Shown piece after piece: positions 47,816 through 57,359 of a stretch of DNA of 64,000 nucleotides. Position 1 is the first letter of the stretch, and each line of letters begins with the position of its first letter. The translations under genes and the position numbers were made by a program. Under the pieces are notes generated by a model, which searched no databases, was not told where the DNA came from, and saw only the letters and a program-made list of their open reading frames with translations. The DNA is from Nakamurella sp. (GTDB lineage Bacteria; Actinomycetota; Actinomycetes; Mycobacteriales; Nakamurellaceae), in assembly GCA_017882715.1 (NCBI GenBank), contig JADGOY010000001.1, forward strand, positions 41,028-105,027. The letters run 5' to 3'.

Positions 47816-47918
47816 CATTCGTCGCTCACCAGCGCTGGGATGTCGTGCCGGCGCATTGGCACCCGAGCTGGGTCCTCTCGTGCGCGTGACACGTACCCGG
47901 CCTTTCCAAGGACTATTC

Positions 47919-49706
47919 GTGCCCACTACTCGGCCCGCCATCGCCCACTCTGTGCGAGCAATCGACCACGCGCAGGGTTCGGCCGACGGCGTAGCGACCG
48001 GCACCGGCGCGGCTGGCGCCGGGGCCTCACCAACGCTGCCGCGGACCCGTCGCCCGCGCCCCGAGGCCGCTCGTGGCCAGGGCCAATGGGCATTGGGGCA
48101 TCGCGAACCGCTCAATCCGAACGAGCGGATGAAGAAGGACGACGACGGCTTGCATTGCCGTCAGCGCATCGAGACGCGCTACCGCTATACCGGATTCGAT
48201 GGCATCGACCCCGGCGACCTGCGTGGCCGGTTCCGCTGGTGGGGCCTGTACACCCAGCGCGCCCCCGGCATCGACGGCGGCCGGACGGCCGTGCTGGAGC
48301 CGGAGGAACTCGAGGACAAGTACTTCATGATGCGGGTCCGCATCGACGGCGGGCAGCTGACGACGGCCGGGTTGCGGACCGTCGGCGAGGTCTCGACGAA
48401 GTACGCCAGGGACTCCGCCGACCTGACGGACCGGCAGAACATCCAGCTGCACTGGGTGCGGATCGAGGACGTCCCGGACATCTGGCAGGCACTGGAAGGC
48501 GTCGGGCTGAGCACCGCCGAGGCTTGCGGCGATGTGCCGCGGGTGGTCCTCGGCTCGCCGCTGGCGGGCATCGGCGCCGACGAAATCATCGACGGAACCC
48601 CGGCAATCGAGGAAATCGTCCGGCGCTTCATCGGCAGCCCGGAATTCTCTAACCTGCCCCGCAAGTTCAAGACCGCTATTTCCGGTTCACCGCGGCACGA
48701 CGTGGCCCACGAGATCCACGACATCGCCTTTGTGGGTGTGGTGCATCCGGAATTCGGGCCAGGATTCGATCTGTGGGTCGGTGGTGGCCTGTCCACCAAC
48801 CCGATGCTGGGCCAGCGACTGGGCGCGTGGGTTCCGCTCGACGAGGTCGCCGACGTCTGGGCCGGCGTGATCTCGATCTTCCGCGACTACGGCTACCGGC
48901 GGCTGCGCAATCGGGCGCGGTTGAAGTTCCTGGTCGCGGACTGGGGCCCGGAACGATTCCGCGAGATTCTCCAAACGGAATACCTCGGGCGGACGCTCAT
49001 CGACGGACCTGCGCCCGAGATCCCCAGCGGCCCGCGTGATCATGTCGGCGTGCACCGGCAGAACGACGGCCGGTTCTACGTGGGCATCAACCCCACCGTC
49101 GGGCGGGTATCCGGCACCTTGCTGACCCAGATCGCCGACCTCGTGGACGCGCACGGATCGCAACGGGTCAGGATGACCACCGACCAGGGTCTGGTGATCC
49201 TGGACATCGAGCCCGACCGGGTCGATTCGTTGGTGGCCGCGTTGGCCGAGTTGGGTCTGTCGGTGACGCCGTCGACGTTCCGGCGCAACATGATGGCCTG
49301 CACCGGCCTGGAGTTCTGCAAGCTGGCGATCGTGGAAACCAAGGCGCGCGGTCTTGCCCTGGTGGACGAATTGGAGCGGCGGGTGGGCGACCTGGACGTG
49401 CCGCTGACGATCAACGTCAACGGCTGCCCGAATGCCTGCGCGCGTACCCAGATCGCCGATATCGGGCTCAAGGGAATGATCGTGACCAATGCCGAAGGGG
49501 CGCAGGTGGAGGGATTCCAGGTGCACCTGGGCGGTGGTCTCGGGCTGGATGCCGGCTTCGGCCGGAAGGTGCGCGGGCACAAGGTGACCGGCGAGGATCT
49601 GGCCGACTATGTCGAGCGCGTGATCAAGTCCTTCGACGCCCAGCGCGAGCCCGGCGAGCGGTTCGCGCAGTGGGTGGCCCGCGCGGACGAGTCGGCGTTG
49701 GTATGA
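47919..49706 (+). CDS. Ferredoxin-type assimilatory sulfite/nitrite reductase
   Basis: DLTDRQNIQLHWVRIEDVPDIW, RRNMMACTGLEFCKLAIVETK, NVNGCPNACARTQIADIGLKG. Confidence 0.93.
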   Translation: MPTTRPAIAHSVRAIDHAQGSADGVATGTGAAGAGASPTLPRTRRPRPEAARGQGQWALGHREPLNPNERMKKDDDGLHCRQRIETRYRYTGFDGIDPGDLRGRFRWWGLYTQRAPGIDGGRTAVLEPEELEDKYFMMRVRIDGGQLTTAGLRTVGEVSTKYARDSADLTDRQNIQLHWVRIEDVPDIWQALEGVGLSTAEACGDVPRVVLGSPLAGIGADEIIDGTPAIEEIVRRFIGSPEFSNLPRKFKTAISGSPRHDVAHEIHDIAFVGVVHPEFGPGFDLWVGGGLSTNPMLGQRLGAWVPLDEVADVWAGVISIFRDYGYRRLRNRARLKFLVADWGPERFREILQTEYLGRTLIDGPAPEIPSGPRDHVGVHRQNDGRFYVGINPTVGRVSGTLLTQIADLVDAHGSQRVRMTTDQGLVILDIEPDRVDSLVAALAELGLSVTPSTFRRNMMACTGLEFCKLAIVETKARGLALVDELERRVGDLDVPLTINVNGCPNACARTQIADIGLKGMIVTNAEGAQVEGFQVHLGGGLGLDAGFGRKVRGHKVTGEDLADYVERVIKSFDAQREPGERFAQWVARADESALV

Positions 49707-49707
49707 G

Positions 49708-49869
49708 ATGAGCGAGACCAGGGCGCCGGCGCAGTACTGCCCCTACTGCGGCGAGACCAATCTGTGGCCGCACGAGGACTCGCACGGCGCGTGGAGCTGC
49801 CGCAGCTGCTACCGGGTGTTCGCGGTGCGTTTCATCGGCATCGCGGGCCGCGAATCGGCGGTCTCGTGA
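49708..49869 (+). CDS. 53-aa zinc-ribbon-like small protein between sulfite reductase and cysH (below ORF-track cutoff)
   Basis: MSETRAPAQYCPYCGETNLWPHEDSHGAWSCRSCYRVFAVRFIGIAGRESAVS; two CxxC pairs; GTGA overlap with cysH. Confidence 0.85.
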   Translation: MSETRAPAQYCPYCGETNLWPHEDSHGAWSCRSCYRVFAVRFIGIAGRESAVS

Positions 49870-50570
49870 TCACCGCGCTGCGCAGCGCCGCCGAATTGTC
49901 GGTCGTCGCGCTGCGGGCATCGCTGGAACTCGCCGATGCCTCGGCGGAAGAGATCCTCCGTTGGGCCGCCGACGAGTTCGGCAATGGGCTCGCGGTGACC
50001 GCGTCGATGCAGGACACCGTGCTCGCCCACCTGGCAGCGAAAGTGCTGCCGGGAATCGATGTACTTTTCCTCGACACGGGCTATCATTTCGTGGAAACTA
50101 TCGGCACCGCCGACGCCGTCGAGGCCGTCTACAACGTGAATCTGCTTCGGCTGCTGCCGCTGCAGACCGTCGCCGAGCAGGATGCGAACCACGGCAAGGA
50201 TCTTTTTGCCCGGGACCCAGACACCTGTTGCGCGCTGCGCAAGGTCGCGCCGCTCAACCGGGCGCTGACCGGTTACGAAGCCTGGGCCACCGGAGTTCGC
50301 CGAACCGAATCCGTGACCCGGGCCGACACCCCAGCGGTGCAATTCGACTTCAAACGCGGAAAGGTCAAGTTCGCACCGCTGGCCGCTTGGTCCGACGACG
50401 ATGTCGACCGATACATCACCGAAAACAATGTGCTGGTGAATCCATTGTTGGGACCGGATTATCCGTCGATCGGGTGCGAGCCGTGCACTCGGCGGGTCTT
50501 GCCCGGAGAGGATTCCCGGGCCGGCCGATGGGCCGGCCTGGCCAAGACCGAATGCGGGATCAACCTATGA
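49866..50570 (+). CDS. cysH: Phosphoadenylyl-/adenylyl-sulfate reductase
   Basis: DVLFLDTGYHFVET, CCALRKVAPLNRAL, PLLGPDYPSIGCEPCTRRV..RAGRWAGLAKTECGIN. Confidence 0.94.
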   Translation: MITALRSAAELSVVALRASLELADASAEEILRWAADEFGNGLAVTASMQDTVLAHLAAKVLPGIDVLFLDTGYHFVETIGTADAVEAVYNVNLLRLLPLQTVAEQDANHGKDLFARDPDTCCALRKVAPLNRALTGYEAWATGVRRTESVTRADTPAVQFDFKRGKVKFAPLAAWSDDDVDRYITENNVLVNPLLGPDYPSIGCEPCTRRVLPGEDSRAGRWAGLAKTECGINL

Positions 50571-51160
50571 CGAGCGCGCGGATCGCGGTCGCGTCCGCCA
50601 GTGGCAGCACGGCTGCGGCAACGCGCAGCAGCGGCACGACGTTGTGGCTGACCGGCCTGCCCAGCGCGGGCAAGACGACCCTGGCCCTGGCCCTGGCGAC
50701 GGTGCTGCGGGAACGTGGCGCCGACGTCGAGGTGCTGGACGGCGACGAGGTACGCACCCACCTCTCGGCCGGGCTGGGTTTCACCCGGCAGGACCGCGAA
50801 ACCCAGGTCAGCCGCATCGGATACGTCGCCGAACTGCTCGCCCGCCACGGCGTCATCGTGCTGGTTCCCGTGATCGCTCCCTACGACGATGCCCGCGACC
50901 AAGTGCGCGCTCACCACGAGGCCCATGGCACGGCGATGCTGCAGGTTCACCTCTCCACGCCGCTCGAGGTCTGCGCGGAGCGAGACGTGAAGGGGTTGTA
51001 CGCCAAGGCGTTCCGTGGCGAGATCTCGTCGATGACAGGCGTCGACGACCCATACGAGATCCCGCAGGATCCCGACCTTCGGATCGACACCTCGACCACC
51101 GACCAGGGCACGTCGGTCGCGGCTCTGCTGGGCCTGCTGCTGGAAAGGGGACGGCTATGA
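50567..51160 (+). CDS. cysC: Adenylyl-sulfate kinase
   Basis: LWLTGLPSAGKTTLALALA, LDGDEVRTHLSAGLGFTRQDRETQ, RDVKGLYAKAFRGEI. Confidence 0.95.
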   Translation: MTSARIAVASASGSTAAATRSSGTTLWLTGLPSAGKTTLALALATVLRERGADVEVLDGDEVRTHLSAGLGFTRQDRETQVSRIGYVAELLARHGVIVLVPVIAPYDDARDQVRAHHEAHGTAMLQVHLSTPLEVCAERDVKGLYAKAFRGEISSMTGVDDPYEIPQDPDLRIDTSTTDQGTSVAALLGLLLERGRL

Positions 51161-52149
51161 CGCTGACCGACACGACGCCGACCGACACCACGCCGACCGA
51201 CACGACGCCGACCAGCACGACGCCGACCGACACGGTGGCCCCGGCGAAAGCTCGCGCCACCAGCCCGCACCTGCGGACGCTGGAATCCGAGGCCATCCAC
51301 ATCTTGCGTGAGGTCGCCGGGCAGTTCGACCGGCCGGTGATCCTGTTCTCGGCCGGGAAGGACTCCGTTCTCGTCCTGCACCTGGCTCGCAAGGCTTTCC
51401 ACCCCGCGCCGTTGCCGTTCTCCTTGCTGCACGTGGACACTGGGCACAACTTCCCGGAGGTCCTGGCGTACCGGGACCGGGTGGTCGCCGAAGGGGGTCT
51501 GCGGCTGCAGGTCGCGCACGTGCAGGACTGGATCGACGACGGTCGGCTGACCGAGCGTCCGGATGGCACCAGGAATCCGCTGCAAACGGTCCCGCTGGTG
51601 GACACCATCGCCGCCGAACGATTCGACGCGGTGATCGGCGGTGCGCGCCGGGACGAGGAACGGTCCAGAGCCAAGGAAAGGATCTTCTCCCTGCGGGATT
51701 CCTTCGGCGGCTGGGATCCGCGCCGTCAGCGGCCGGAGTTGTGGGGGCTGTACAACGGCCGGCACGCGCCCGGTGAGCATGTCCGGGTGTTCCCGCTGTC
51801 CAACTGGACCGAACTGGACGTCTGGAACTACATCGAGGCCGAGAACATCGCGCTGCCCGAGATCTATTACTCGCATCAACGAGAGGTGTTCCTGCGTAAC
51901 GGGATGTGGCTGACACCGGGGGACTGGGGTGGTCCAACGGGTCGCGAGGTGATCGTGCGCCGCACCGTCCGGTATCGCACGGTCGGCGACATGTCGTGCA
52001 CGGGTGCGGTGGAGTCGAGCGCGACCGATGTGCGGGCGGTGATCGAGGAGATCATTGCGACTCGCATCACCGAGCGGGGCGCCACCCGCGCCGATGATCA
52101 GCTCGGCGAGGCCGCCATGGAGGACCGCAAACGCGAGGGATATTTCTGA
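51157..52149 (+). CDS. cysD: Sulfate adenylyltransferase small subunit
   Basis: LESEAIHILREVAGQFDRPVILFSAGKDSVLVLHLARKAF; EEIIATRITERGATRADD. Confidence 0.95.
   Translation: MTLTDTTPTDTTPTDTTPTSTTPTDTVAPAKARATSPHLRTLESEAIHILREVAGQFDRPVILFSAGKDSVLVLHLARKAFHPAPLPFSLLHVDTGHNFPEVLAYRDRVVAEGGLRLQVAHVQDWIDDGRLTERPDGTRNPLQTVPLVDTIAAERFDAVIGGARRDEERSRAKERIFSLRDSFGGWDPRRQRPELWGLYNGRHAPGEHVRVFPLSNWTELDVWNYIEAENIALPEIYYSHQREVFLRNGMWLTPGDWGGPTGREVIVRRTVRYRTVGDMSCTGAVESSATDVRAVIEEIIATRITERGATRADDQLGEAAMEDRKREGYF
51166..51240. repeat. 15-bp coding tandem repeat giving (TDTTP)n at the CysD N-terminus
   Basis: accgacacgacgccg x4 plus a degenerate fifth copy. Confidence 0.92.
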
Positions 52150-53498
52150 TGAGCACGGCGCAGAGCATCGACGTCCACGAATTGGCCGCCGAGTTGACGA
52201 CCAGTCGCCGGCTGCTCCGGTTCGCCACCGCCGGCTCCGTCGACGACGGCAAGTCCACACTGGTGGGCCGGTTGCTGCACGACTCGAAGTCGGTCCTGTC
52301 GGACACTCTGGACGCGGTGCAGCGCACCTCGCGGGCGCGCGGGCTCGACACCCCCGACCTGTCGCTGCTCGTCGACGGGCTGCGAGCGGAGCGGGAGCAG
52401 GGCATCACCATCGATGTGGCCTACCGCTATTTCGCGACCCCGGCGCGGACGTTCATCCTGGCCGACACGCCGGGACACGTGCAGTACACCCGCAACACAG
52501 TGACCGGCGCGTCCACGGCGGATCTGGTGGTGATCCTGACCGACGCCAGGACCGGGGTGGTCAACCAGACCCGCCGGCATGCGGCGGTGGCCGCGTTGCT
52601 GGGTGTTCCGCATCTGCTGCTGGCGGTGAACAAGATCGACCTGGTCGACTATGACCGGCGGGTGTTCGAAGCGATCGCGGCGGAGTTCTCGGCGTACGCC
52701 GCGGAGCTGGGTATCCCGGAGGTGACGGCGATCCCGATTTCCGCGTTGCATGGCGACAATGTCGTCACCCGGTCGGGGCGGATCGAGTGGTACACCGGAC
52801 CCAGCGTGTTGGAGCATCTGGAGAACGTCGATCTGGCGGACCAGTCGACGACGGGGGCAGTCCGGTTCCCGGTGCAGTATGTCATCCGCCCGCGGTCGGA
52901 TGAGTTGCCGGACTACCGCGGCTACGCGGGCCGGGTAACCGCAGGCACGGTGCGCCCCGGGGACGAGGTCGTGGTGCTGCCCTCGGGTGGCCGCTCGGTC
53001 GTCGCGGGCATCGACACCGCTGACGGGCCGAGGGATCTCGCTCGCGCGGGGGAGTCGGTGACGCTCCTGCTGGCGGACGACCTGGATCTGTCCCGCGGGG
53101 ATCTGATTTCCGGGGTTGCCGACGCCCCGGGGCCGGTCACCGAATTCGGCGCGACCATCACGCTGCTGGCCGACCGGCCGTTGCGGCGCGGCGCCCGCGC
53201 GTTGTTGCGGTACGGCACGAGCACCACCCGGGTGATGGTCACCTCGATCGAGGGCTTGCTGGACATCGATTCGCTCAGCTACGTGCCGGCGCCAGAGGCC
53301 TTGGCGCTCAACGACATCGCCAAGGTCACACTGCGCACCGCGGACCCGTTGCCGGTGGAGGACTACCGGGCAGGCGGCGCGGTCGGCTCGTTGTTGATCA
53401 TCGAACCGTCCGACGGGACGACGCTGGCCGCCGGCATGGTCGGCGACCGACGGGCGGCCCTGCACCCGCATCCAATCAGCAAGGAGGCAACGGCGTGA
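52149..53498 (+). CDS. cysN: Sulfate adenylyltransferase large subunit (GTPase)
   Basis: FATAGSVDDGKSTLVGRLLHDSKSV, EREQGITIDVAYRYF, ADTPGHVQYTRNT, AVNKIDLV. Confidence 0.95.
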   Translation: MSTAQSIDVHELAAELTTSRRLLRFATAGSVDDGKSTLVGRLLHDSKSVLSDTLDAVQRTSRARGLDTPDLSLLVDGLRAEREQGITIDVAYRYFATPARTFILADTPGHVQYTRNTVTGASTADLVVILTDARTGVVNQTRRHAAVAALLGVPHLLLAVNKIDLVDYDRRVFEAIAAEFSAYAAELGIPEVTAIPISALHGDNVVTRSGRIEWYTGPSVLEHLENVDLADQSTTGAVRFPVQYVIRPRSDELPDYRGYAGRVTAGTVRPGDEVVVLPSGGRSVVAGIDTADGPRDLARAGESVTLLLADDLDLSRGDLISGVADAPGPVTEFGATITLLADRPLRRGARALLRYGTSTTRVMVTSIEGLLDIDSLSYVPAPEALALNDIAKVTLRTADPLPVEDYRAGGAVGSLLIIEPSDGTTLAAGMVGDRRAALHPHPISKEATA

Positions 53499-53644
53499 GA
53501 GCGAACGAAACTGCAGCCCAGGTGACGGCCCGCGATCGATGTCGTTGGCTGCGGTCCGCGTCCAGCGGGCGCGACATCGCGCTCCGTCCCGCCAACCTCC
53601 CCACGCCCGGCCCGTAGCGCCGGCAACGTCCGAAGGAATCCCCA

Positions 53645-54805
53645 GTGTCGATCTTCCGTCGTGACCACAGCACCTCGCGTCACATCTCTGCCCGTCGTAC
53701 CCTCCGCCAGGCGGTCTCGCTGATCGCCGTGGTGGCGATCGCCGCGTCGGCCTGCTCGTCCAGCGACTCTTCCAGTGCGGGGTCCAGCACCACCAGCTCA
53801 TCCACCGGCGCCGAATCCGGCGGTGCTGCGGCGCCCGCGGCCGGCCCCGAGACACTGCGGCTCGGCTACTTTCCGAACGTCACCCATGCCTCCGCCGTAC
53901 TCGGCGTGAAGGACGGTACCTTCCAGGAGGCCCTCGGTGACACCAAGCTCGAGACCAGCACCTTCAACGCCGGCCCGGCCGCGATCGAGGCCCTGCTGTC
54001 CGGCGCGATCGACGCGGCGTTCCTCGGGCCCAACCCGGCGATCAACGCCTACGTCAAGTCCAACGGCGACGCGCTGCGCATCGTGGCCGGTGCGACGAAC
54101 AACGGCGCCGCGCTGGTGGTCAAGCCGGAGATCAACTCCGCGGCCGACCTCGTCGGCAAGACGCTGGCCAGCCCGCAACTGGGCGGCACCCAGGATGTCG
54201 CGCTGCGTAAGTGGTTGTTGGACAACGGGTTGAAGACGCAGACCACCGGCGGAAACGATGTCGACATCGTGAACCAGGAGAACGCGCAGACCCTCGACCT
54301 GTTCAAGCAGGGTCAGATCGACGGGGCGTGGCTGCCCGAGCCGTGGGCGTCACGCCTGGTGCTGGAGGCGGGCGGTAAGACGCTGGTCGACGAGAAGACC
54401 CTGTGGCCGGACGAGAAGTTCCAGACCACGATCCTGATCTCGTCGCGGCAGTTCCTTGCCGATCACACCGAGACGATCAACGCGCTGATCAGGGGCGAGG
54501 TTGCCGAAACCGACGCCATCAAGGCCGATCCGGTCAAGGCGCAGACCGCACTGAACGCGACGATCGGTGAACTGACCGGAAAGCCGTTGGCAGACACTAC
54601 GATCCAGGCCGCGTTCGCCAACATCGAGCCGACCTGGGATCCGCTGGCCGGCACGCTCGACGACATCGCGGCCAACGGCGTGCAGGCCGGGACCCTGGCT
54701 TCGGTGCCCGATCTGGGCGGTATCTACGACCTTCGTGAGCTGAACAAGGTGCTGGCGGCCGACGGCAAACCGCCGGTCACCGCAGCAGGTCTCGGCGAGG
54801 ACTGA
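53645..54805 (+). CDS. ABC transporter substrate-binding lipoprotein, sulfonate/nitrate/taurine type
   Basis: Lipobox AASACSSS; LRLGYFPNVTHASAVLGVKDG..FNAGPAAIEALLSGAIDAAFLGPNPAINAY. Confidence 0.9.
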   Translation: MSIFRRDHSTSRHISARRTLRQAVSLIAVVAIAASACSSSDSSSAGSSTTSSSTGAESGGAAAPAAGPETLRLGYFPNVTHASAVLGVKDGTFQEALGDTKLETSTFNAGPAAIEALLSGAIDAAFLGPNPAINAYVKSNGDALRIVAGATNNGAALVVKPEINSAADLVGKTLASPQLGGTQDVALRKWLLDNGLKTQTTGGNDVDIVNQENAQTLDLFKQGQIDGAWLPEPWASRLVLEAGGKTLVDEKTLWPDEKFQTTILISSRQFLADHTETINALIRGEVAETDAIKADPVKAQTALNATIGELTGKPLADTTIQAAFANIEPTWDPLAGTLDDIAANGVQAGTLASVPDLGGIYDLRELNKVLAADGKPPVTAAGLGED

Positions 54806-54819
54806 GGGGCGAACCAACA

Positions 54820-55656
54820 ATGACGACGACACTCGTCGACGAGTCAGATCTCGTCTACCACGAGGACGATCCGCGGGTGGTGCCGCTGCTCAAGGAAGTG
54901 GAGCACAGCGGTGCGGCGGCGGTGACCATCGACTCGGTGAGCAAGGTGTTCACCGGTCGGCACGGCAAGGTCGCCGCGCTGGACAACATCAGCCTGTCCG
55001 TGACTCCCGGCGAGTTCGTCTGCCTGCTCGGCGCGTCCGGGTGCGGCAAGTCCACGCTGCTCAACCTGATCACCAGACTGGACGTGCCGACATCGGGAAC
55101 GGTCGGCACGATCGGCCGGCCGGCGCTGATGTTCCAGGAGTCGGCGCTGTTCCCGTGGCTCACCGCGGGACAGAACATCGGCCTGGCACTGAAATACGCA
55201 GGAGTACCGAAGAAGCAGTCGGCCGCCGAGATCGACGGGTTGCTTGATCTGGTGCGGCTGTCCGGGACGGCCGACCGCCGGGTGCACGAACTGTCCGGCG
55301 GTCAGCGTCAGCGCGTCGCACTGGCCAGGGCACTGGGTCAGAACAGCCAGGTGCTGTTGATGGACGAGCCGTTCGCCGCGCTCGACGCGATCACCCGGGA
55401 TGTGATGCACGACGAGCTCACCCGGGTGTGGAAAGAGACCGGGAACAGCATCATCTTCGTGACGCACAACGTCCGTGAGGCGGTGCGGCTGGGGCAGCGG
55501 GTCGTGCTGCTGTCGTCCCGACCGGGACGGGTGGTCGGCGAGTGGAAGGTCAACATCAAGGGGCCCCGGACGATCGAGCATCCGGCCGTTGGCGCATTGG
55601 CCGCGGAGATCACCCTGCGGTTGCGAGAGGAGATCGCCAGCCATGCCCGCTCTTGA
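54820..55656 (+). CDS. ABC transporter ATP-binding protein (SsuB/TauB-like)
   Basis: CLLGASGCGKSTLLNLI, LSGGQRQRVALARALGQNSQVLLMDEPFAALD. Confidence 0.93.
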   Translation: MTTTLVDESDLVYHEDDPRVVPLLKEVEHSGAAAVTIDSVSKVFTGRHGKVAALDNISLSVTPGEFVCLLGASGCGKSTLLNLITRLDVPTSGTVGTIGRPALMFQESALFPWLTAGQNIGLALKYAGVPKKQSAAEIDGLLDLVRLSGTADRRVHELSGGQRQRVALARALGQNSQVLLMDEPFAALDAITRDVMHDELTRVWKETGNSIIFVTHNVREAVRLGQRVVLLSSRPGRVVGEWKVNIKGPRTIEHPAVGALAAEITLRLREEIASHARS

Positions 55657-56548
55657 TGATTCGGTGATCACCCAGGACGAGGTCGAACGGGAGGACACCG
55701 CGGCCGTCGGTGCCGGTCTGGACGTGCTGGAGGAACCGGACCGGATCCGCGACCCGTGGTGGCGGCGGCTCGGCAGTTCGATCGTCCCGCCGATCCTGGC
55801 CATGGTCGTCGTCCTGGTGATCTGGGAGATCGTCTACCTGCTCGAGCTCAAGCCGGAGGTGATGCTCCCGTCGCCGGCCGCGGTGTGGGACGAGCTGCTC
55901 GTCCTGCTGCACGGCGGCCAGGCGTGGGAGGCGATCTGGACCAGCCTGTCCCGCGGCCTGATCGGGTTCGCGATGGCCATCGTGATCGGTGCGCCGATCG
56001 GATTGGCGATCGCCCGGTTCCCATGGCTGCGCGCATCCTTCGGCCCGCTGCTGTCCGGGCTGCAGTCCATGCCGTCGGTGGCGTGGGTGCCGCTGGCCAT
56101 CCTGTGGTTCCAGATCAGCCCGGCGATGATCTACATGGTGGTGCTGCTCGGTGCGGTCCCCTCTATCGCGAATGGTTTGACCGCAGGCATCGATCAGGTC
56201 CCGCCGCTGTACTCGCGGGTCGGGCATGTGCTGGGCCTGAATTGGTGGGCACAGACCCGGCACGTGTTGCTGCCCGCGGCGCTGCCCGGCTTCCTGGCCG
56301 GGTTGCGTCAGGGCTGGGCCTTCTCCTGGCGGTCGCTGATGGCCGCCGAGTTGATCGTCACGTCGTCCAAGCTCGGGTTCGGCCTCGGCCAGCTGATGAA
56401 CCAGGGCAGGGACCTCTCGGACGCCCCGCTGCTCTACGCCGGGCTCATCCTGATCTTCATCGTCGGTGTCGGCGTCGAGCTCATCATGTTCCGTCCGCTG
56501 GAGCGGGCCATCCTGGACGCCCGCGGACTGTCCACCAAGAAGCGGTAG
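55643..56548 (+). CDS. ABC transporter permease (SsuC/TauC-like)
   Basis: Multi-TM, GFLAGLRQGWAFSWRSLMAAELI EAA-loop-like motif. Confidence 0.92.
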   Translation: MPALDDSVITQDEVEREDTAAVGAGLDVLEEPDRIRDPWWRRLGSSIVPPILAMVVVLVIWEIVYLLELKPEVMLPSPAAVWDELLVLLHGGQAWEAIWTSLSRGLIGFAMAIVIGAPIGLAIARFPWLRASFGPLLSGLQSMPSVAWVPLAILWFQISPAMIYMVVLLGAVPSIANGLTAGIDQVPPLYSRVGHVLGLNWWAQTRHVLLPAALPGFLAGLRQGWAFSWRSLMAAELIVTSSKLGFGLGQLMNQGRDLSDAPLLYAGLILIFIVGVGVELIMFRPLERAILDARGLSTKKR

Positions 56549-56605
56549 GTCCACCTGGCGCCGACTCGAGCCGCCGTCCGGGCCGCGGGCGGCTAGCGTA
56601 GATCC

Positions 56606-57343
56606 ATGTCGCGCGGTCGTGTGTCACCCAGTCCACCACCCCTGATCGGCCTGGCACATGGCAGCCGTGATCCGCGCGCGGCCGCGACGATCGGCGAGGT
56701 CCTGCGGGCCGTCGAGGCGTTGCGCCGCGGTTTGATCGCACGTCCGGCGTTTCTGGATCTATCCGAGCCGGACCTGAGCACCGCGGTCGGAATGCTTCGC
56801 TCCGAGTGCGGCGTCACCGAGGCCGTCGTGCTCCCGTTGCTGTTCACCGAGGCCTTCCATGCGACGGTCGATGCCCCCACGGCGGTGGCGCAGGCGCAGC
56901 TGAACTCCGGGGTCGAGTTGCGGCTCGGCGCGATCCTCGGCATGGGCGAGGATGTGTTGGAGGCGCTGGAGGACTCGGCGGCGCGGGCCCACATCGGCGC
57001 GCACGAGGCGATCCTGCTGCTGGCCGTCGGATCGAGCCGGGACGAGGCCAACGCCGCGGTCCACGAGCTGGCCTACCGGTGGAGCCAGCGCCGGCTGGGG
57101 CCCGTCTGGGCAGGATTTGCCACCACCGGCGAGCCGTCGGCATCCTCGGTGCTGGCCCGCGCGACCGCGACGAAGCACCGGATCGGCGTGGTACCCCTGT
57201 TCCTGGCGCCGGGCCTGCTGCTGGATGCGATGCGCAGGGAGGCCACGGCCATCGACGCCGAGGTCGCGCAGCCCCTGGGGACTGCCTTGGCCGAGTTGGT
57301 GGTGCGGCGGTACGACGAGGCCATGGCCGCCGCGCACGCATGA
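56606..57343 (+). CDS. CbiX/sirohydrochlorin chelatase family protein
   Basis: PPLIGLAHGSRDPRAAATI, PLLFTEAFHATVDAP; siroheme role fits operon. Confidence 0.88.
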   Translation: MSRGRVSPSPPPLIGLAHGSRDPRAAATIGEVLRAVEALRRGLIARPAFLDLSEPDLSTAVGMLRSECGVTEAVVLPLLFTEAFHATVDAPTAVAQAQLNSGVELRLGAILGMGEDVLEALEDSAARAHIGAHEAILLLAVGSSRDEANAAVHELAYRWSQRRLGPVWAGFATTGEPSASSVLARATATKHRIGVVPLFLAPGLLLDAMRREATAIDAEVAQPLGTALAELVVRRYDEAMAAAHA

Positions 57344-57359
57344 GGCCCGCCCGACCCGG

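Noticed and set aside
50947-52260. 437-aa minus-strand ORF over cysC/cysD
   Set aside because: Shadow ORF without motifs.
52098-53855. 585-aa minus-strand ORF over cysN
   Set aside because: Shadow ORF; cysN on the plus strand is unambiguous.
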